From Chrysopilus asiliformis (taxonomy: Eukaryota > Arthropoda > Insecta > Diptera > Rhagionidae), in the NCBI GenBank assembly GCA_964034945.1, contig OZ035960.1, positions 16,711,403 through 16,775,402 on the forward strand: a stretch of 64,000 bases of DNA, written 5' to 3'. The notes under the pieces are model-generated. The model worked only from the letters and a program-made list of their open reading frames with translations, did no database searches and was not told the origin of the DNA. Every line of letters starts with the position of its first letter. Within the stretch, counting starts at the first letter, position 1. The position numbers were made by a program, and so were the translations under genes. Positions 10,851 to 22,957 of this stretch are shown piece by piece.

Positions 10851-11600
10851 ACAACCTTTTCGGTGGTGAAAACCCGATCAAAATTTCTTAGATGATATAG
10901 GAAATATCCGGAGAGGGGGTTGACAGGCAGGGAGAAGGGATTTTTTTTAATGACAGTTGTCGCTTGTCTGTGAGATCCTTCACCCAGGGCAGAAAGCCCC
11001 GTTGCAATCGGTTGAATGCTTCAAAATTTAACCGGGAAGGGGTTCCTGAGGTAGTGAAAAAAAAAGTCAAAATGATATATCCTATTGTTTATTTTGCAAC
11101 TAAAGGTGCCGCTCCACATGAGAGTAAATACGCGAGCAACTCTCAAAAACTCTCGAGAGTTACTCGTAGGAGGTTGTCCATTTGAGAGTTAATTTCGGCG
11201 ATGTTTCTCTTTTCAAGACCAATATCTTGATTTTTTTGACATCTTGCTTTGGCGAGTTCTCGAGAGCTTCTAGCGAAATTCAAACGCTGTTCGTATCTGG
11301 TGAGCTACTCTCCGAGAGTTCAGTGGAGGCCTGTCGACTAGAGAGTAGAATCACTTTTGACAGCTCGCAGAAACTGGCTCGCGAGTTTTTGCGAGTTTCT
11401 GCGAGCGACTCTCAGAGACGTGTCCATTTGCGAGTAACTGCTATCGACAGGTTCTCGCCGGCATTTACTCCAATGTGGAGCGCACCTTAAGTCTACTCGT
11501 GTACGAGATTTCATCGAAATCGATTCAGCTATTTTCGCGTAGTGCCGGGACAAACATACAGACAGACAGAGAGACAAATAAAAAAATAAAAAATAAAAAT
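10851..11600 (+). repeat. Retroposon 3'-tail fossil, split by a MITE
   Basis: Left part 10851-11100 and right part 11491-11600. The right part reads GATTTCATCGAAATCGATTC, AGCTATTTTCGCGTAGTG, then ACAGACAGACAGAG and an A-rich tail. This AAATCGRTTCAGCCRTTTT-like phrase followed by (ACAG)n is common at insect LINE/SINE 3' ends. The MITE at 11101-11490 interrupts it. Confidence 0.45.
11101..11490. mobile_element. MITE-B copy 1 (CTCGCGAG-rich)
   Basis: Left end AAGGTGCCGCTCCACATGAG and inverse of AAGGTGCGCTCCACATTGG at the right; about 390 bp. The interior is rich in GAGAGTT/CTCGAGAG and CTCGCGAG motifs. A truncated second copy lies at 50711-50864. Confidence 0.75.
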
Positions 11601-13625
11601 GTTTTCTCTCCAGACACAATAAAATACGTCATTATATGTCAAAATTTCTAAAAGATTACAAAATTTAAAAAATGCTCCCCGAAAATGTTATTTTTATAGA
11701 TTATATTAAAATCTCCAAAAAACAATTTCAATAAAAAAAATCAAGCAAAAAAACAATTCTACATGGCAGAAAATAATAAACAACGAAATTGAAAAAAAAT
11801 AATTTAACAACTGTTAATACAATTAAAAAGAAATTAAATTAAAAGGAAAACATTTGAGCAACCATTTGGAAATTACTTCACAATGTCAGACAGTTATCCT
11901 CTGGCCAGTCACCTTTAGTAATAATAAGTGCAAAGACCTAATGCCATACTACGGAAATTTATCTTAACAACCGGACAGGACACTTAATAATGTCTATTTC
12001 GAGCGTAGCCTGTTTCCTCATCATCGGTTCCTTGACACCAAAGAAAGGATCGCATAACAGACGCGTATAAAACCATCAAAATTACTTTCATCCTAGAGTC
12101 ATAAAAATCCAATGCTACTGTTGCTCTGGTAGCAATGCTGTTGTCCCTTAAGAGTCCTATTTCATTGCCCTGTCATATTGAGGAATTTTCATCAAAATGA
12201 AAAAAAAATCCTGGCAACCAGCAGCATCCTTACGTGAAGTATACCTTCACTCAAGCAATGGCGGAAAAAGATAAATAAACAAAAATAGCATAAAAAATGT
12301 TTTTAGTACTTCTAAATCGTCTTATTCACCTTAACGACGAGAAAAACAGCTTTCCCAAACTACTCTTTTGGGACAAAACACGAAATACTGCAGTGTATCA
12401 GAACACAATGTTTCAGAATGCTGGGTTAAGTTAAGATAAAAGTAGGTATCTATTTACTGGCAAGAAAATATACCAAAATTACAAGCTTTCCGTATTTTGA
12501 GTCCCATCGGAATAACGTCATTCTACACCAAACAACCTACATTCAAGTAGGCCCATGTAAGCAAGCAAAATGACTTGAATTTAAATAATAGACCAGCAGT
12601 AGCACAGGAACTTAAATGCAGTAAAAGTTAACTTTGCAAGGAAAAAAACAAGTTAATTACATACCCAAACTTACGTCAACTTAAGTGACCACTTTGGTCC
12701 TATCAAGAATGGTGAAGTATCTAAAATTAGATTATCGATTTGTTTACCCCGAAAATAGAACTAAACTTTTCCACCACTCCTGAATTTTCCCGTCACTAAT
12801 CTTCAATATTTTTCTGCCATTTCCCGGACTAAAGTTCTCTTATATCATATTTTATCTAAAGTCGATTCAAGTGTAATAAACACAGATACCGATTTTGATA
12901 TACGGGTGGTAGTCATAACGTTATAACTATAAATAGCTGGAAATCCTCTCAACTTTTATTACTATTAGAATGACAATTACCAATAAAATTCTGGGGAAAA
13001 ACAGATATTGTAGGTGTAATGGTTTGGATTGTAATTTTTATTGTTGGAAAATTTTGTAGTCGGAATTTTTTTCTTTTAGGGGCTGCCCTTTAAAAGGTAA
13101 GACTAATTTTGGGTTTTTTCCACAGCGCCCCTTTCTCGTCACATTTTTTCGCATTTTTTTCGGAATTTAGTCCCGCCCCGTCACATTAACGAAACCGAAG
13201 GGCGTTAAAGTTTAACGTATTTTATGATTTATGATTACAGCCCACTTAGTTAAAAATGGGTTCGGTTAAGAAATATTTTTAATGTTCTTAAAACACTTTT
13301 GACAAATATATTATGTTTTGTCAACTCCTCACAAAGCAAAAGATATAAAAAGTACTTCGGCCAAAACCATTCTAAGATTCATTAAGAATCTCGAAGAATG
13401 GTGGCTGGTGGCTAATCTTCCTAATCTTACTGGACTTCCCGTCATCCTTACAAATACGAAAAGAAAATATTATGTCGTCATCGGAGTTACGTATGTATGC
13501 AAAATTGCAGTAGATCAAAATTAGATTACAAAATTTGACCATGACAGACAAACAGACAGACTCACATGAAAGCAAGCTAAATAAAAGCTGTTAAAAAATA
13601 ATTTCATGTAGGGATTTAGCCTAAA
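11601..13625. other. AT-rich non-coding stretch
   Basis: No supported exon. Only a CCCGCCCCGTCACATTAACG patch near 13170 and degraded repeat phrases stand out. Confidence 0.35.
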
Positions 13626-13626
13626 G

Positions 13627-14411
13627 CATAACAAACGCTATAATTGCCAATCTGGCAATTATTGGAAACCCGTATGGTGATTTAAGTGAACGGCGAACAA
13701 ATGTATCAAAATTCCACAAGTCAAACTTTTCAATAAGATGTAGAATCATATCCTAAATAACTTTTGTTCTTGGACTTTTTTTGATAAGGTGCACCGTTTT
13801 TGAGATATTCGCAAAAACGTTTTCGTTCCTATGGGGGGTACCCCCCCTAATGGTCCATTTTTGTCCATGAACCAACTTAGCCTTGCATTTTACGAAAAAC
13901 GGACCTGTGCAAAATTTCAAGTCTGTAGCTCAATCCGTGCGCCCGCAATCCGCGCCACAGACAGACGGACGGACGGACAGACGGACGGACAGACGGACAG
14001 ACGAACAGACGAACAGACGGACAGACGGACAGACGGACGGACGGACAGACGGACAGACGGACAGACGGACAGACGGACAGACGGACAGACGGACAGACGG
14101 ACAGACGAACAGACGAACAGACGAACAGACGGACAGACGGACGGACGGACAGACGGACAGACGGACAGACGGACAGACGGACAGACGGACAGACGGACAG
14201 ACGGACAGACGAACAGACGAACAGACGAACAGACGAACAGACGAACAGACGAACAGACGAACAGACGAACAGACGAACAGACGAACAGACGAACAGACGA
14301 ACAGACGAACAGACGGACAGACGGACAGACGGACGGACGGACAGACGGACAGACGGACAGACGGACAGACGGACAGACGGACAGACGGACAGACGGACAG
14401 ACGGACAGACG

Positions 14412-14442
<31 letters not shown>

Positions 14443-14594
14443 GGACGGACAGACGGACGGATATGCAAAATTCAATTTTTTTTCATTCTAAACACACTGG
14501 TGTAATTCATTTTTGTTTGTGATGACGGGATCTTGGCGTTACAAACGGTAAGGTACATTTAATATACCCTTTGGTTTCACCATACGGGTATAAA
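13627..14594 (-). mobile_element. HINE-like (Helentron-type) element, copy A
   Basis: Read on the minus strand it starts TTATACCCGTATGGTGAAAC and has subterminal inverted repeats ACCCGTATGGTGA (14577-14589 and 13668-13680). It carries a GTCY array and ends with a perfect 10-bp stem, 3-nt loop hairpin (13640-13662) before TTTGTTATG. Inverted subterminal repeats, a central GTCY array and a hairpin near the 3' end are the known HINE/DINE layout. It is non-coding. Confidence 0.75.
13957..14460. repeat. (ACAG/ACGG/ACGA) tetranucleotide array, 504 bp
   Basis: About 126 tetramers, all RGAC or GAAC (GTCY on the other strand). Blocks of GGACAGAC alternate with GAACAGAC, giving a higher-order pattern. 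All long open frames over it (RTDGQTD- or SVCPSV-like) are artefacts of a 4-bp period with few stops. Confidence 0.95.
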
Positions 14595-16912
14595 AATAGA
14601 ACTAGCAACGCTTTCTTCTTCTTTTTTTTAGACCAAATCCCTACGTAACATAAAAAAATATATCCCAAAAATTCTGAAAAAAAATGTTCAAAATTGAAAG
14701 TCTTGAGAGAAAAATTGAAAGAAATGACTTAAGCAGAGCCATTACTGATAAAACCAGTAGTGGTTCTTCCTAAGTCATTCTATGACACCTATAAAACAGG
14801 GTGGTTAAAAAATCATCAACTTATTAATTTTGCAACATTTTGATTGATCAATGGCCGTTTTTGTACACGAAAGATTTCGCTTAATTTAATATATTTAATT
14901 AGACCAACAGAGATTTATTTTGTTTATCGCATTTCTAATCATTTTAATTAAAGACTGTAATATTTTAAGCGATTAATAGTATTTTTCCTCAGCTGGATTA
15001 AATTCAAATTTAAATTATGGGAGTATTGCTATTATATTTAATTAAGATGACTTATTTAATAAGTATTCAAGTTGTGCGTAATGTCAAAAATCAAAGTTAA
15101 GCTACCTGTCTATATTCTCATCCTGGTACGTAAATCAATTCGTAGTTTATTATTCGAAATATCTCAACAGGCATCAAATTATGGATGTTTACCGTCAAGA
15201 ATTTTACAATTGATATTAATACAGTACACTATACGCTATACGGACTCTAGAAAATCATAAAATCGTAATAATAACATTCCGAGCACATTCGTATATCTTG
15301 TTTTCGAAGAATATAATTTCAAGAAACGACATTAAACGCCAAAGATGACGCCAATATCATTGATATCTCGTACTGTGTTGAGATAAAATAAAACAGATTC
15401 ACAGCATCTTAATGGATTTCTTCCACTGTTCGGTTTTCTCTTGTGCGAAGGATAAAGCAGCCCACCACCCTGTGCGAGCTCTCTTAGCTAAGCTATGAAC
15501 TACGCCAAACCTATTGTCAATTTTGTCTTCGAAGATGTAATATTTTTGCGACACTTTCAACGTTAAGAAAGATTTTGGAAAACAGTACTACGTACAATAA
15601 ATTCAATATTATATGCAATGAAAGTAACTCCAGATATTTCTCCACTCCAAACTACAGCCCTCACACCTCTTACGACTCCACGCCAAAAACATTTTTTATC
15701 AATAAAGAAAGACGACATTATATCAAGGACAAGAAAATAAACCACCTTACAAGATATGGAAAAAAAAACGTGAAGCAGAATTTTATTTCAATAACTCCCG
15801 TACGTGACATCTTACACGGATTATGATAAAAATGAACACAAAATATGTGGAGAAAATATTAGCAGCACAATGATGGTTACATGCTTGTAACTTTACCGAA
15901 TGTTCAAATATAAAATATTTCCAGAGGATATAAAAATGTTCACATTTTTTTATATTTATGCAAAATGTGATTTTAGGTGGAACTAAATTGAACAAAATCA
16001 GATTTCTATTACATCTTTATTACATGCTACACATTTGCGAAGTGTTCAAATTCACTCAAGAGTGCCATACACAAGACAATTTTCGTGTTCATCACCTGAA
16101 TCAGAGATAATATAAAATCAGTGAATTTTTATTCGCTTTCAGGCTTCAAACTGTTTATAATAACATTTTCACATGAATTCATGAATAAACACGAAGTTTT
16201 TTTTCGCACCACATTTATTCGAAATCGAAAGAAAGCGAGGATTTTACTAACCGTCAAAAGAAGCAATATTTATGAAAAAATTACCAAAAATAGAATCATT
16301 TACATGGAAAAAAAAATAATTACAAATATTCGCTTGTTTTTGTGAAATTCACTTCTTTTGATCATTTAAGACTGATGATTTTGATACTCCGAGTCAAAAA
16401 GTAAGACATTCAACAACATTTTGTGAAAAGACTTCATTCTATTTGATTGATTTTAAATTTACTGTGAATATGGCCGCTTTTAAGAAGTGTGGATGATGTG
16501 AAAACAAACCAGATTTTAAATTCTACGAAATTAAAGTTCATAAAAGCAAACCCTCATAAAAGAAAATTTATGAAAAAACTTTTTCTTGAAATTATTAGTT
16601 AAATCTAAAAAAAAATCTTTTGAAAGTTCTGAGCCTGCAAGAAAAACACTGCCTTATGACTCCTTTCTTCCGACGATCCTTTTTCTGAAAAGACCAAAGA
16701 AAATTTTATTTCAATCGACGCAGTTGTATCCAAGTTCGAGCTGTTAAAAGTGAATAAAGCTTTGTTTTCTAGCTGTTTTTTCCACATAATTTATGCATTT
16801 TTGTGTCTAAACGAAAAAAAAAATGTTAGGTGTCTTTTGGAGCACAAGAACTGTAACAATGAAAACCAGCAGGAAAACTACGAAAAGTATCCCAATTTTA
16901 ACTTTTCATAAA
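14595..16912. other. AT-rich non-coding stretch with one hairpin
   Basis: No supported exon. At 14723-14779 AATGACTTA and TAAGTCATT bracket further complementary bases (CAGAGCCAYTACTG) with a short loop. The ORF at 15575-15826 has no coding character. Confidence 0.35.
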
Positions 16913-17103
16913 TATCATCATACTAATATATAAAAATGAGTTGGTGTCTGTCTGTCTGTTTGTCTGTCTGTTCCTCTTTCACGCAAAAACGGCTGAACCG
17001 ATTGACTTGAAATTTAGCATGAGTCTCTGTGGTAGTTCTGGTTCCAACATAGGCATACGGAAAAGTAGCGCGAGGGGTGGGGGGAGTAAGGGGAGGGGGT
17101 AAA
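16913..17103 (-). repeat. Retroposon 3'-tail copy, minus orientation
   Basis: Inverse of the right-hand copy at 17378-17563: TATTAGTATGA end, (CAGA)n, CGGCTGAACCGATTGACTTG phrase, then the GGGAGTAAGGGGAGGGGG block. It forms a 190-bp arm of a large inverted repeat. Confidence 0.75.
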
Positions 17104-17162
17104 GAAAATCCGAATCTTTTAAAGAAAAACACGGACAACTTATTCTATCTAATTTATTGCCA

Positions 17163-17564
17163 ACTAGCTTGCATACCCGTCGTTGCCGGGTTAAGCTTTT
17201 TGTCTAAGTTTTAGAATACGAAGAAAACCGGAAAGAACTTAAAAACTTTTTAATGGATCTATGTTGGGGCTGGACCCCCGACGAACAACTATGCCAAATT
17301 TCAGGCCAATCGGTTCAGTAGTTTCCCCCCGAAAGAGTAACATAGCGCAAAAACTAAGTTTCGAAATCACTTCACCCCCTCCCCTTACTCCCCCCATCCC
17401 TCGCGCTACTTTTCCGTATGCCTATGTTGGAACCAGAACTACCACAGAGACTCATGCCAAATTTCAAGTCAATCGCTTCAGCCGTTTTTGCGTGAAAGAG
17501 GAACAGACAGACAGACAGACAGACAGACACCAACTCATTTTTATATATTAGTATGATGATGATT
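17163..17564 (+). repeat. Retroposon 3'-tail copy, plus orientation
   Basis: Begins CTAGCTTGCATACCCGTCG, then TTGCCGGGTTAAG, a CCAATCGGTTCAGTAGTTTC phrase, CCCTCCCCTTACTCCCCCC, a second AATCGCTTCAGCCGTTTTTG, (ACAG)n and ends TATTAGTATGATGATG. This is a 3'-end family of the LINE/SINE type frequent in insects; no reverse transcriptase is present. Confidence 0.7.
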
Positions 17565-20500
17565 GAATTTTGTTTTCTTAGATTTTGTTCTACTCACGCT
17601 TTTAGCCGGGCGTAGCCGGGTCCAAATTCTAGTGTATAATATAGTAAAGTGTTAAAAATCTTTTGATTTGCCCCAACCTCGGTATAAGGCATTTCGACAT
17701 ATGACGCCTAACGTTTCGACACACAACAAATTGGGGCAAATCCCAAAATTTCGCGGAATCAAAAATGTCGCAAATCGAGGGACACTTGTATAACCCGAGC
17801 CAACACAAAAAGAAGTGCGAAACTATTTTAGCAAAAAAATATCTTATTGGATTTAAAAGCTACGACTCAAAAACCACTCGATATTGTAAATCTTATATTT
17901 ATATATTAAAGTTTCTTTGCACAAGTTTTTTTTTGGAAATAACAAATTTGAAAAAACCTGTTATCCTTTCTGGGCTCAGATTCAAATTTGGAAATTCTAA
18001 CACCTGATGTGTGATCAGCGACCTCCAAAAACCCCCCTAATATCAGTTTGTCCGAGGAAAAATGAAAAAAAAAGGATATTTGCGTCATCCTTACAAAACC
18101 TTACTTTTCGAATTTCAAAAAGCCGTTTCCTAGCGACCACCTTATGTCGTAAGATGAATTTTTGTGGAAAAATTCATGGCAATCAGTTTAGTCGTTCGGG
18201 AAATACTGTGAAGCGGGAGTGAAAGTGTGGCATTCGGCTTTTAAACGATATATTACATAAATAAAACACTAAAGCGCTCCGCCTCCGCATGTCACTTTTT
18301 TAGTATTTGAAATAGCATTACAGACAAACTATAAGTCGCAGCTGCAAGCGGTTTTCGAATATTGTAACGAGACATAAACTCAATATTCGCCCAACTATTA
18401 CCCCCTTCACCAGCTATCCTCTTAACCGTTACAGCAAGTTTAACGCCGCTTTCTTCATTGGGTAGGTTATCCCCTAAAGATATTTTTCGCATATTAATAT
18501 GGACCTCTAATATGGACCTCTAATATAGACCTTTTAACTGTGAACCCCTCTCCTGCTACTTCCTGAACCGTTAAAGAAATTTTGATGGGATTTTCGCACT
18601 TAGATAGATCGTCCCTCAAGTAAAGTTTTCGCCCACAAAGATCGACCCCACCCCTTGCCTTTAAACAAATTTCCCATACATGCAGTTGTCAGAAATAACA
18701 AATTGAAGTTGGCTTTTTTGAAGATTTTTTGAACTAGAATCTACGACACAAGTTCAACTTTCTAAAATTGATTTAAAAACAAGATCGTCGTAGGACGTGC
18801 TTTAATTCTTCTATTTAATATATTTCATATATTTTATATGGTAAACCTGACTTCAAAGCCAGACAAATGCAAAAAAAAACGTAATTAAATTTAAAAAAAC
18901 TGACCTGGCAGCAGAGACTGTGATTCGCCTACACTCGTGGAGAGTGTGGATCCGTTTTCGGGGGCAAAACCATTACCACAGACATACAGAATAATACATC
19001 AAATTTTATATAATAGATTTGATTTTTCAACAATTCGATTTTTCAAATTCCAAATCACATTCAAATTTAGCTATTATGTTTTTTTACAAGGATAGCAATT
19101 GGATAACATGAATCCATGTACGAAATTAGCTGCAAACATTCTATGAAATTCTGAAATTAAATGCCATTCCAGTGGGATGTCCTCGTCACTTCTACGAAAC
19201 ACAGAATTTTCACGCAAACACTCATTACAAACTTATGAAAACAGCAAACTTATGAAAAACTCGTAATAATAAGAAAATGAGTTTTAATGTCAGCAAACTG
19301 TGCCACATATATTTGTCATAGCAACCACAATAATATTTTAGCGAGCATAATCCAAAATTAAAATTTTCATCTGCTGGCAATGTTACAAAAATAAGAAAAA
19401 TTTTAAACGTTGGCCATTAAACCAACTCGTTTACGTTTATATTTTAGAATTTAATACTTTTAGCAGAATTGAATTTGCGAAAACTTGTGTCTACGACCAT
19501 TAATAAATTTTCCCAACTGTCTTCAATAATAATGAGGGAATCCTTAAGGATTATAGAGGAAACATTTATTTGGCACAAGCAATTTTAATTATTATTTATA
19601 AAATAAATTCGTCATATATTAGTGTATTTACGAATGACTAATTGCGTGGTGATTTATGAGTGAATTTATCGCAAAATATTCTTAGATTCGTATTGGGTAT
19701 ATTGAAATGCGAAATTTCGACACCGGAGACATAAAACAATTTCCAAAAACCATTTAAACAAAAATGTATTTTGTTGAAATAAAAACATCATACAATAGAG
19801 CTTTTAAACAAAAGTACCAAATTTTTACGAAATTTTTGCAAGAGTCTTTGAATTGTTCATTCTTAAATTACGAATAACATCCAGTAGTATTATTAAAACC
19901 TTGTGCAATAGTCAAGACGAAGGCATATCAATCTGTATTTGAATGTGACCCAGACCCTGGTTCCTAATTTTTCAATATAATACTACCAATTTAGTTGAGT
20001 TGTAAATTTTATTGCAAAAGTCAATGAAAATCATTTGAAAATGATAAATTATAGTAAATTTTTCAAATAAATGAATTAACAAAGTGTAATTTATTTAGCC
20101 ATACCACACCTGTTTTGTTCTTCTTGTAGCGACATCCACGAAATCGGCACATACTAGCAGCCTGGCCCATGGGGCCAGTCAATAACGCATAGATTAAACC
20201 CTCCGTTTTAATGTATTTCTACGTTCAACAGCATTCGATTATGTGACACAATATTTTTGCTCGAATAAAAACAAAATTCTGTCGTATTTCGAAATGACAC
20301 TACTTGTTCAATAGTCTTTTAATCAAAATTTAACAACACTTTTCCAATAATTTCGCACATCTAAAAATATTGTTTTTTAAAATGTAACCATACATGTGCC
20401 TTTTGAAGGTTTTAATAAATAAATAATTACGGAATGGCAACACGTATCAAAAATGTGGCTTTTTTTAAAAAAAAAACTAAAAAAAAGAAGAAAAAGAAAT

Positions 20501-21612
20501 TCAATTAACCAAAAAATACGTCCTAATAACCCAAAAGCTTTTGAATATTTAAAAATTGTCTCGCAAAATCAGCTTAACCGCTGTCAAGCATATCGAGGTC
20601 AACATGGGAAATACCCGCAATAATTCCATTTCTGTTACACATTTGATTCAAACCTCAGATGGGGACAACTTTGATTCGGGATTTGTTTCATTTTTGGATC
20701 CAAAACATCCAAAAGTCAATCCTTTTTTTTCATCTTTAGTCAAACAGATCTCATCTCATACCAAATTTGCTCTCAAATAAACTTTAATAGGTTTCGATTA
20801 GGTCGAAATACATTTGATTTGGACGTAAAGAAATGTCTATCAACGGAAGTCACATTGGACAGCTTTGGACAATTTAAGGGAATTGGCTTACGATTCACAA
20901 AATCGATTTTTCAACTGGAGTAATACGTTTTAGTATGTGGGAGTAGTTTGATGTACAAGATATGAGAAAGTTTGTTTTGAATAATGTTGCTATAGTGACA
21001 TAATCTTTCCATTACGGTATGGAAGTGGACATTCTAAGAAATGAATTTTTGTTTGAAATGTAAAAAAAAGCTATAACTACGGTTGCCAGAAAGGAAACTT
21101 TCAACTCCATTTTCATAGAAATTCCATTTCTTTAAAGTTATTCAAATCAACGAACACTACGACCTTCTGTGCTCCTTGGGTAAGACAGGAAGTATTCTAC
21201 TTTTAGAACATTCGCGAACTTTTTTTTTGAAAAAAAAACGTCTGGCCCTAATTTTAAGGGTCCAACCCAAGTCCTAACATTGTCATGGCGTCCAACCCAA
21301 GTCCTAACATGGTCATGGCGGAGTTTTTTCACTTTCATCTTTCAATGAACCAAAATCCGTTTTTACATATTTTCAGATCAGGCAGTCTCAAATTAGACAA
21401 ACTTAAATCGAACAAAACTTTAATCGTCTAAACTCTTCTACATTCCCCAATTCTAATTATGAAACTTTACAGGAATGGTTTTAAATAATGAAAGTTTAAG
21501 TGTGAACTTTTTCAAAATTTTGAAAATGCGGCTTTTTGGGGTATTTAGGATAAATATTTTGTGGTGTTACCATAAAATCAGATACTAGCGAAAACAGATA
21601 ATGTTACATAGT
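17565..21612. other. Non-coding stretch with repeat debris
   Basis: 17640-17800 holds TTTGCCCCAACCTCGGTATAA and GTCGCAAATCGAGGGACAC, phrases like decayed Tigger-type ends. 18000-18230 has another decayed tail (AATCAGTTTAGTCGTTCGGG). The frame at 20556-20780 (MSRKISLTAVKHIEVNMGNT...) is unremarkable and unassigned. I see no supported exon. Confidence 0.35.
21260..21319 (+). repeat. 30-bp tandem duplication
   Basis: GTCCAACCCAAGTCCTAACA followed by TKGTCATGGC occurs twice head to tail with one difference. Confidence 0.9.
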
Positions 21613-21616
21613 ATAC

Positions 21617-21920
21617 TAGCTTGCATACCCGTCGTTGCCGGGTTAAGTTTTTTCAAATTTTAACTTCAGGCCAATCGGCTCGGTAGTTTCCCCGCGAAAG
21701 GGTAACATAGAGGAAGAGCTAAGTTTCGAGATCACTTTACCCACTCCCCTTACTCCCCCCACCCCTCGCGCTACTTTTCCGTATGCCTATGTTGGAACTA
21801 GAACTACCACAGACACTCATGCCAAATTTCAAGTCAATCGGTTCAGCCGTTTTTGAGTGAAAGAGGAACAGACAGACAGACAGACACCAACTCATTTTTA
21901 TATATTAGTATGATTAGTAT
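21617..21920 (+). repeat. Retroposon 3'-tail, third copy
   Basis: Same start (CTAGCTTGCATACCCGTCG), middle and (ACAG)n plus TATTAGTATGA end as 17163-17564, but about 100 bp shorter near the front. GATTAGTATGATAT at the end shows a short TTAGTATGA tandem. Confidence 0.75.
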
Positions 21921-22271
21921 GATATCAAATAAAAGCTTATAAAATGAGCTTCAAACCGAATTTTATAACAGACCTCTATCCTTGAGTATTTTTTTTTTTT
22001 TTGGATTGCGCTTTAGCAGAAAATTGTGGTTTTCGAACAATTTCAAAGTGCTGTAACTCTGAAACGACTGCAATTAAAAATCTGAAATTTTGCACTTTTA
22101 ACAATCTCTGAGGTAATTATTTAAATTTCTCTACCTCTAGGATTTTAATATTTTTTTATTTTTATAAATTTCGGGCTATGGGTCATATTGGATTTTTTTT
22201 CTATCGAAACCATTTTTATTCAAGTACCAGATTTATTGAATAATCCAATGATAATAAATTTAAATAGAAAA

Positions 22272-22957
22272 CATAACAAAAGCTATAATTGCCAATGTGG
22301 CAATTATTGAAAACCCGTATGGTTATTTAAGTGAACGGCGAACAGTTGTATCAAAATTCCTCTTTGAAGTCAAATTTTTCAAAAAAAATTTTTTAAATGT
22401 ATTCCAATCGGATTTTGATGTATGGAAGTTTTATGTAGAATCATATCCTAAATAACTTTTGTTTTTGCACTTTTTTGATAAGATGCACCGTTTTTGAGAT
22501 ATTCGCAAAAAACGTTTTCGTTTGTATGGGGGGTACCCCGCCCCTTAAAATTGTTCATTTTTGCCCATTAACGAACTTATCCTTGCATTTTTCAAAACAC
22601 GAATCTGTGTAAAATTTCAAGTCTCTAGCTCATTCCGTGCGCCCGCAATTCGCGCCACAGACGGACGGACGGATGGGCGGATGGACGGACAGACGAACAG
22701 ACAGACGAACAGACAGACGAACAGACAGACGGACAGACAGACGAACAGACAGACGAACGGACAGACGGACAGACGGACGGACAGACGGACAGACGGAAAG
22801 ACAGACGAACAGACAGACAGACATGCAAAATTCTATTTTTTTTTTATCATTCTAAACACACTGGTGTAATTCATTTTTGTGTGTGATAGCGGGATTTTGG
22901 CGTTACAAACGGTAAGGCAAATTTAATATACCCTTTGGTTTCACCATACAGGTATAA
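22272..22957 (-). mobile_element. HINE-like element, copy B
   Basis: Same layout as copy A: hairpin at 22285-22307 with loop ATG, subterminal repeats ACCCGTATGGT and ACCATACAGGT (one change), and a GTCY array at 22656-22822 (about 165 bp) that includes GATGGGCG variants. Ends at GGTATAA. Confidence 0.75.
22656..22822. repeat. GTCY tetranucleotide array of HINE copy B
   Basis: About 41 tetramers of RGAC/GAAC. The open frames over it are not genes. Confidence 0.95.

Noticed and set aside
13831..14505. Long frames on both strands over the tetranucleotide array (180-224 codons)
   Set aside because: A 4-bp period without stops keeps all frames open; the peptides are pure repeats and present on both strands.
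22561..22869. Open frames over HINE copy B array
   Set aside because: Same artefact as in copy A; codon content is only the repeat.
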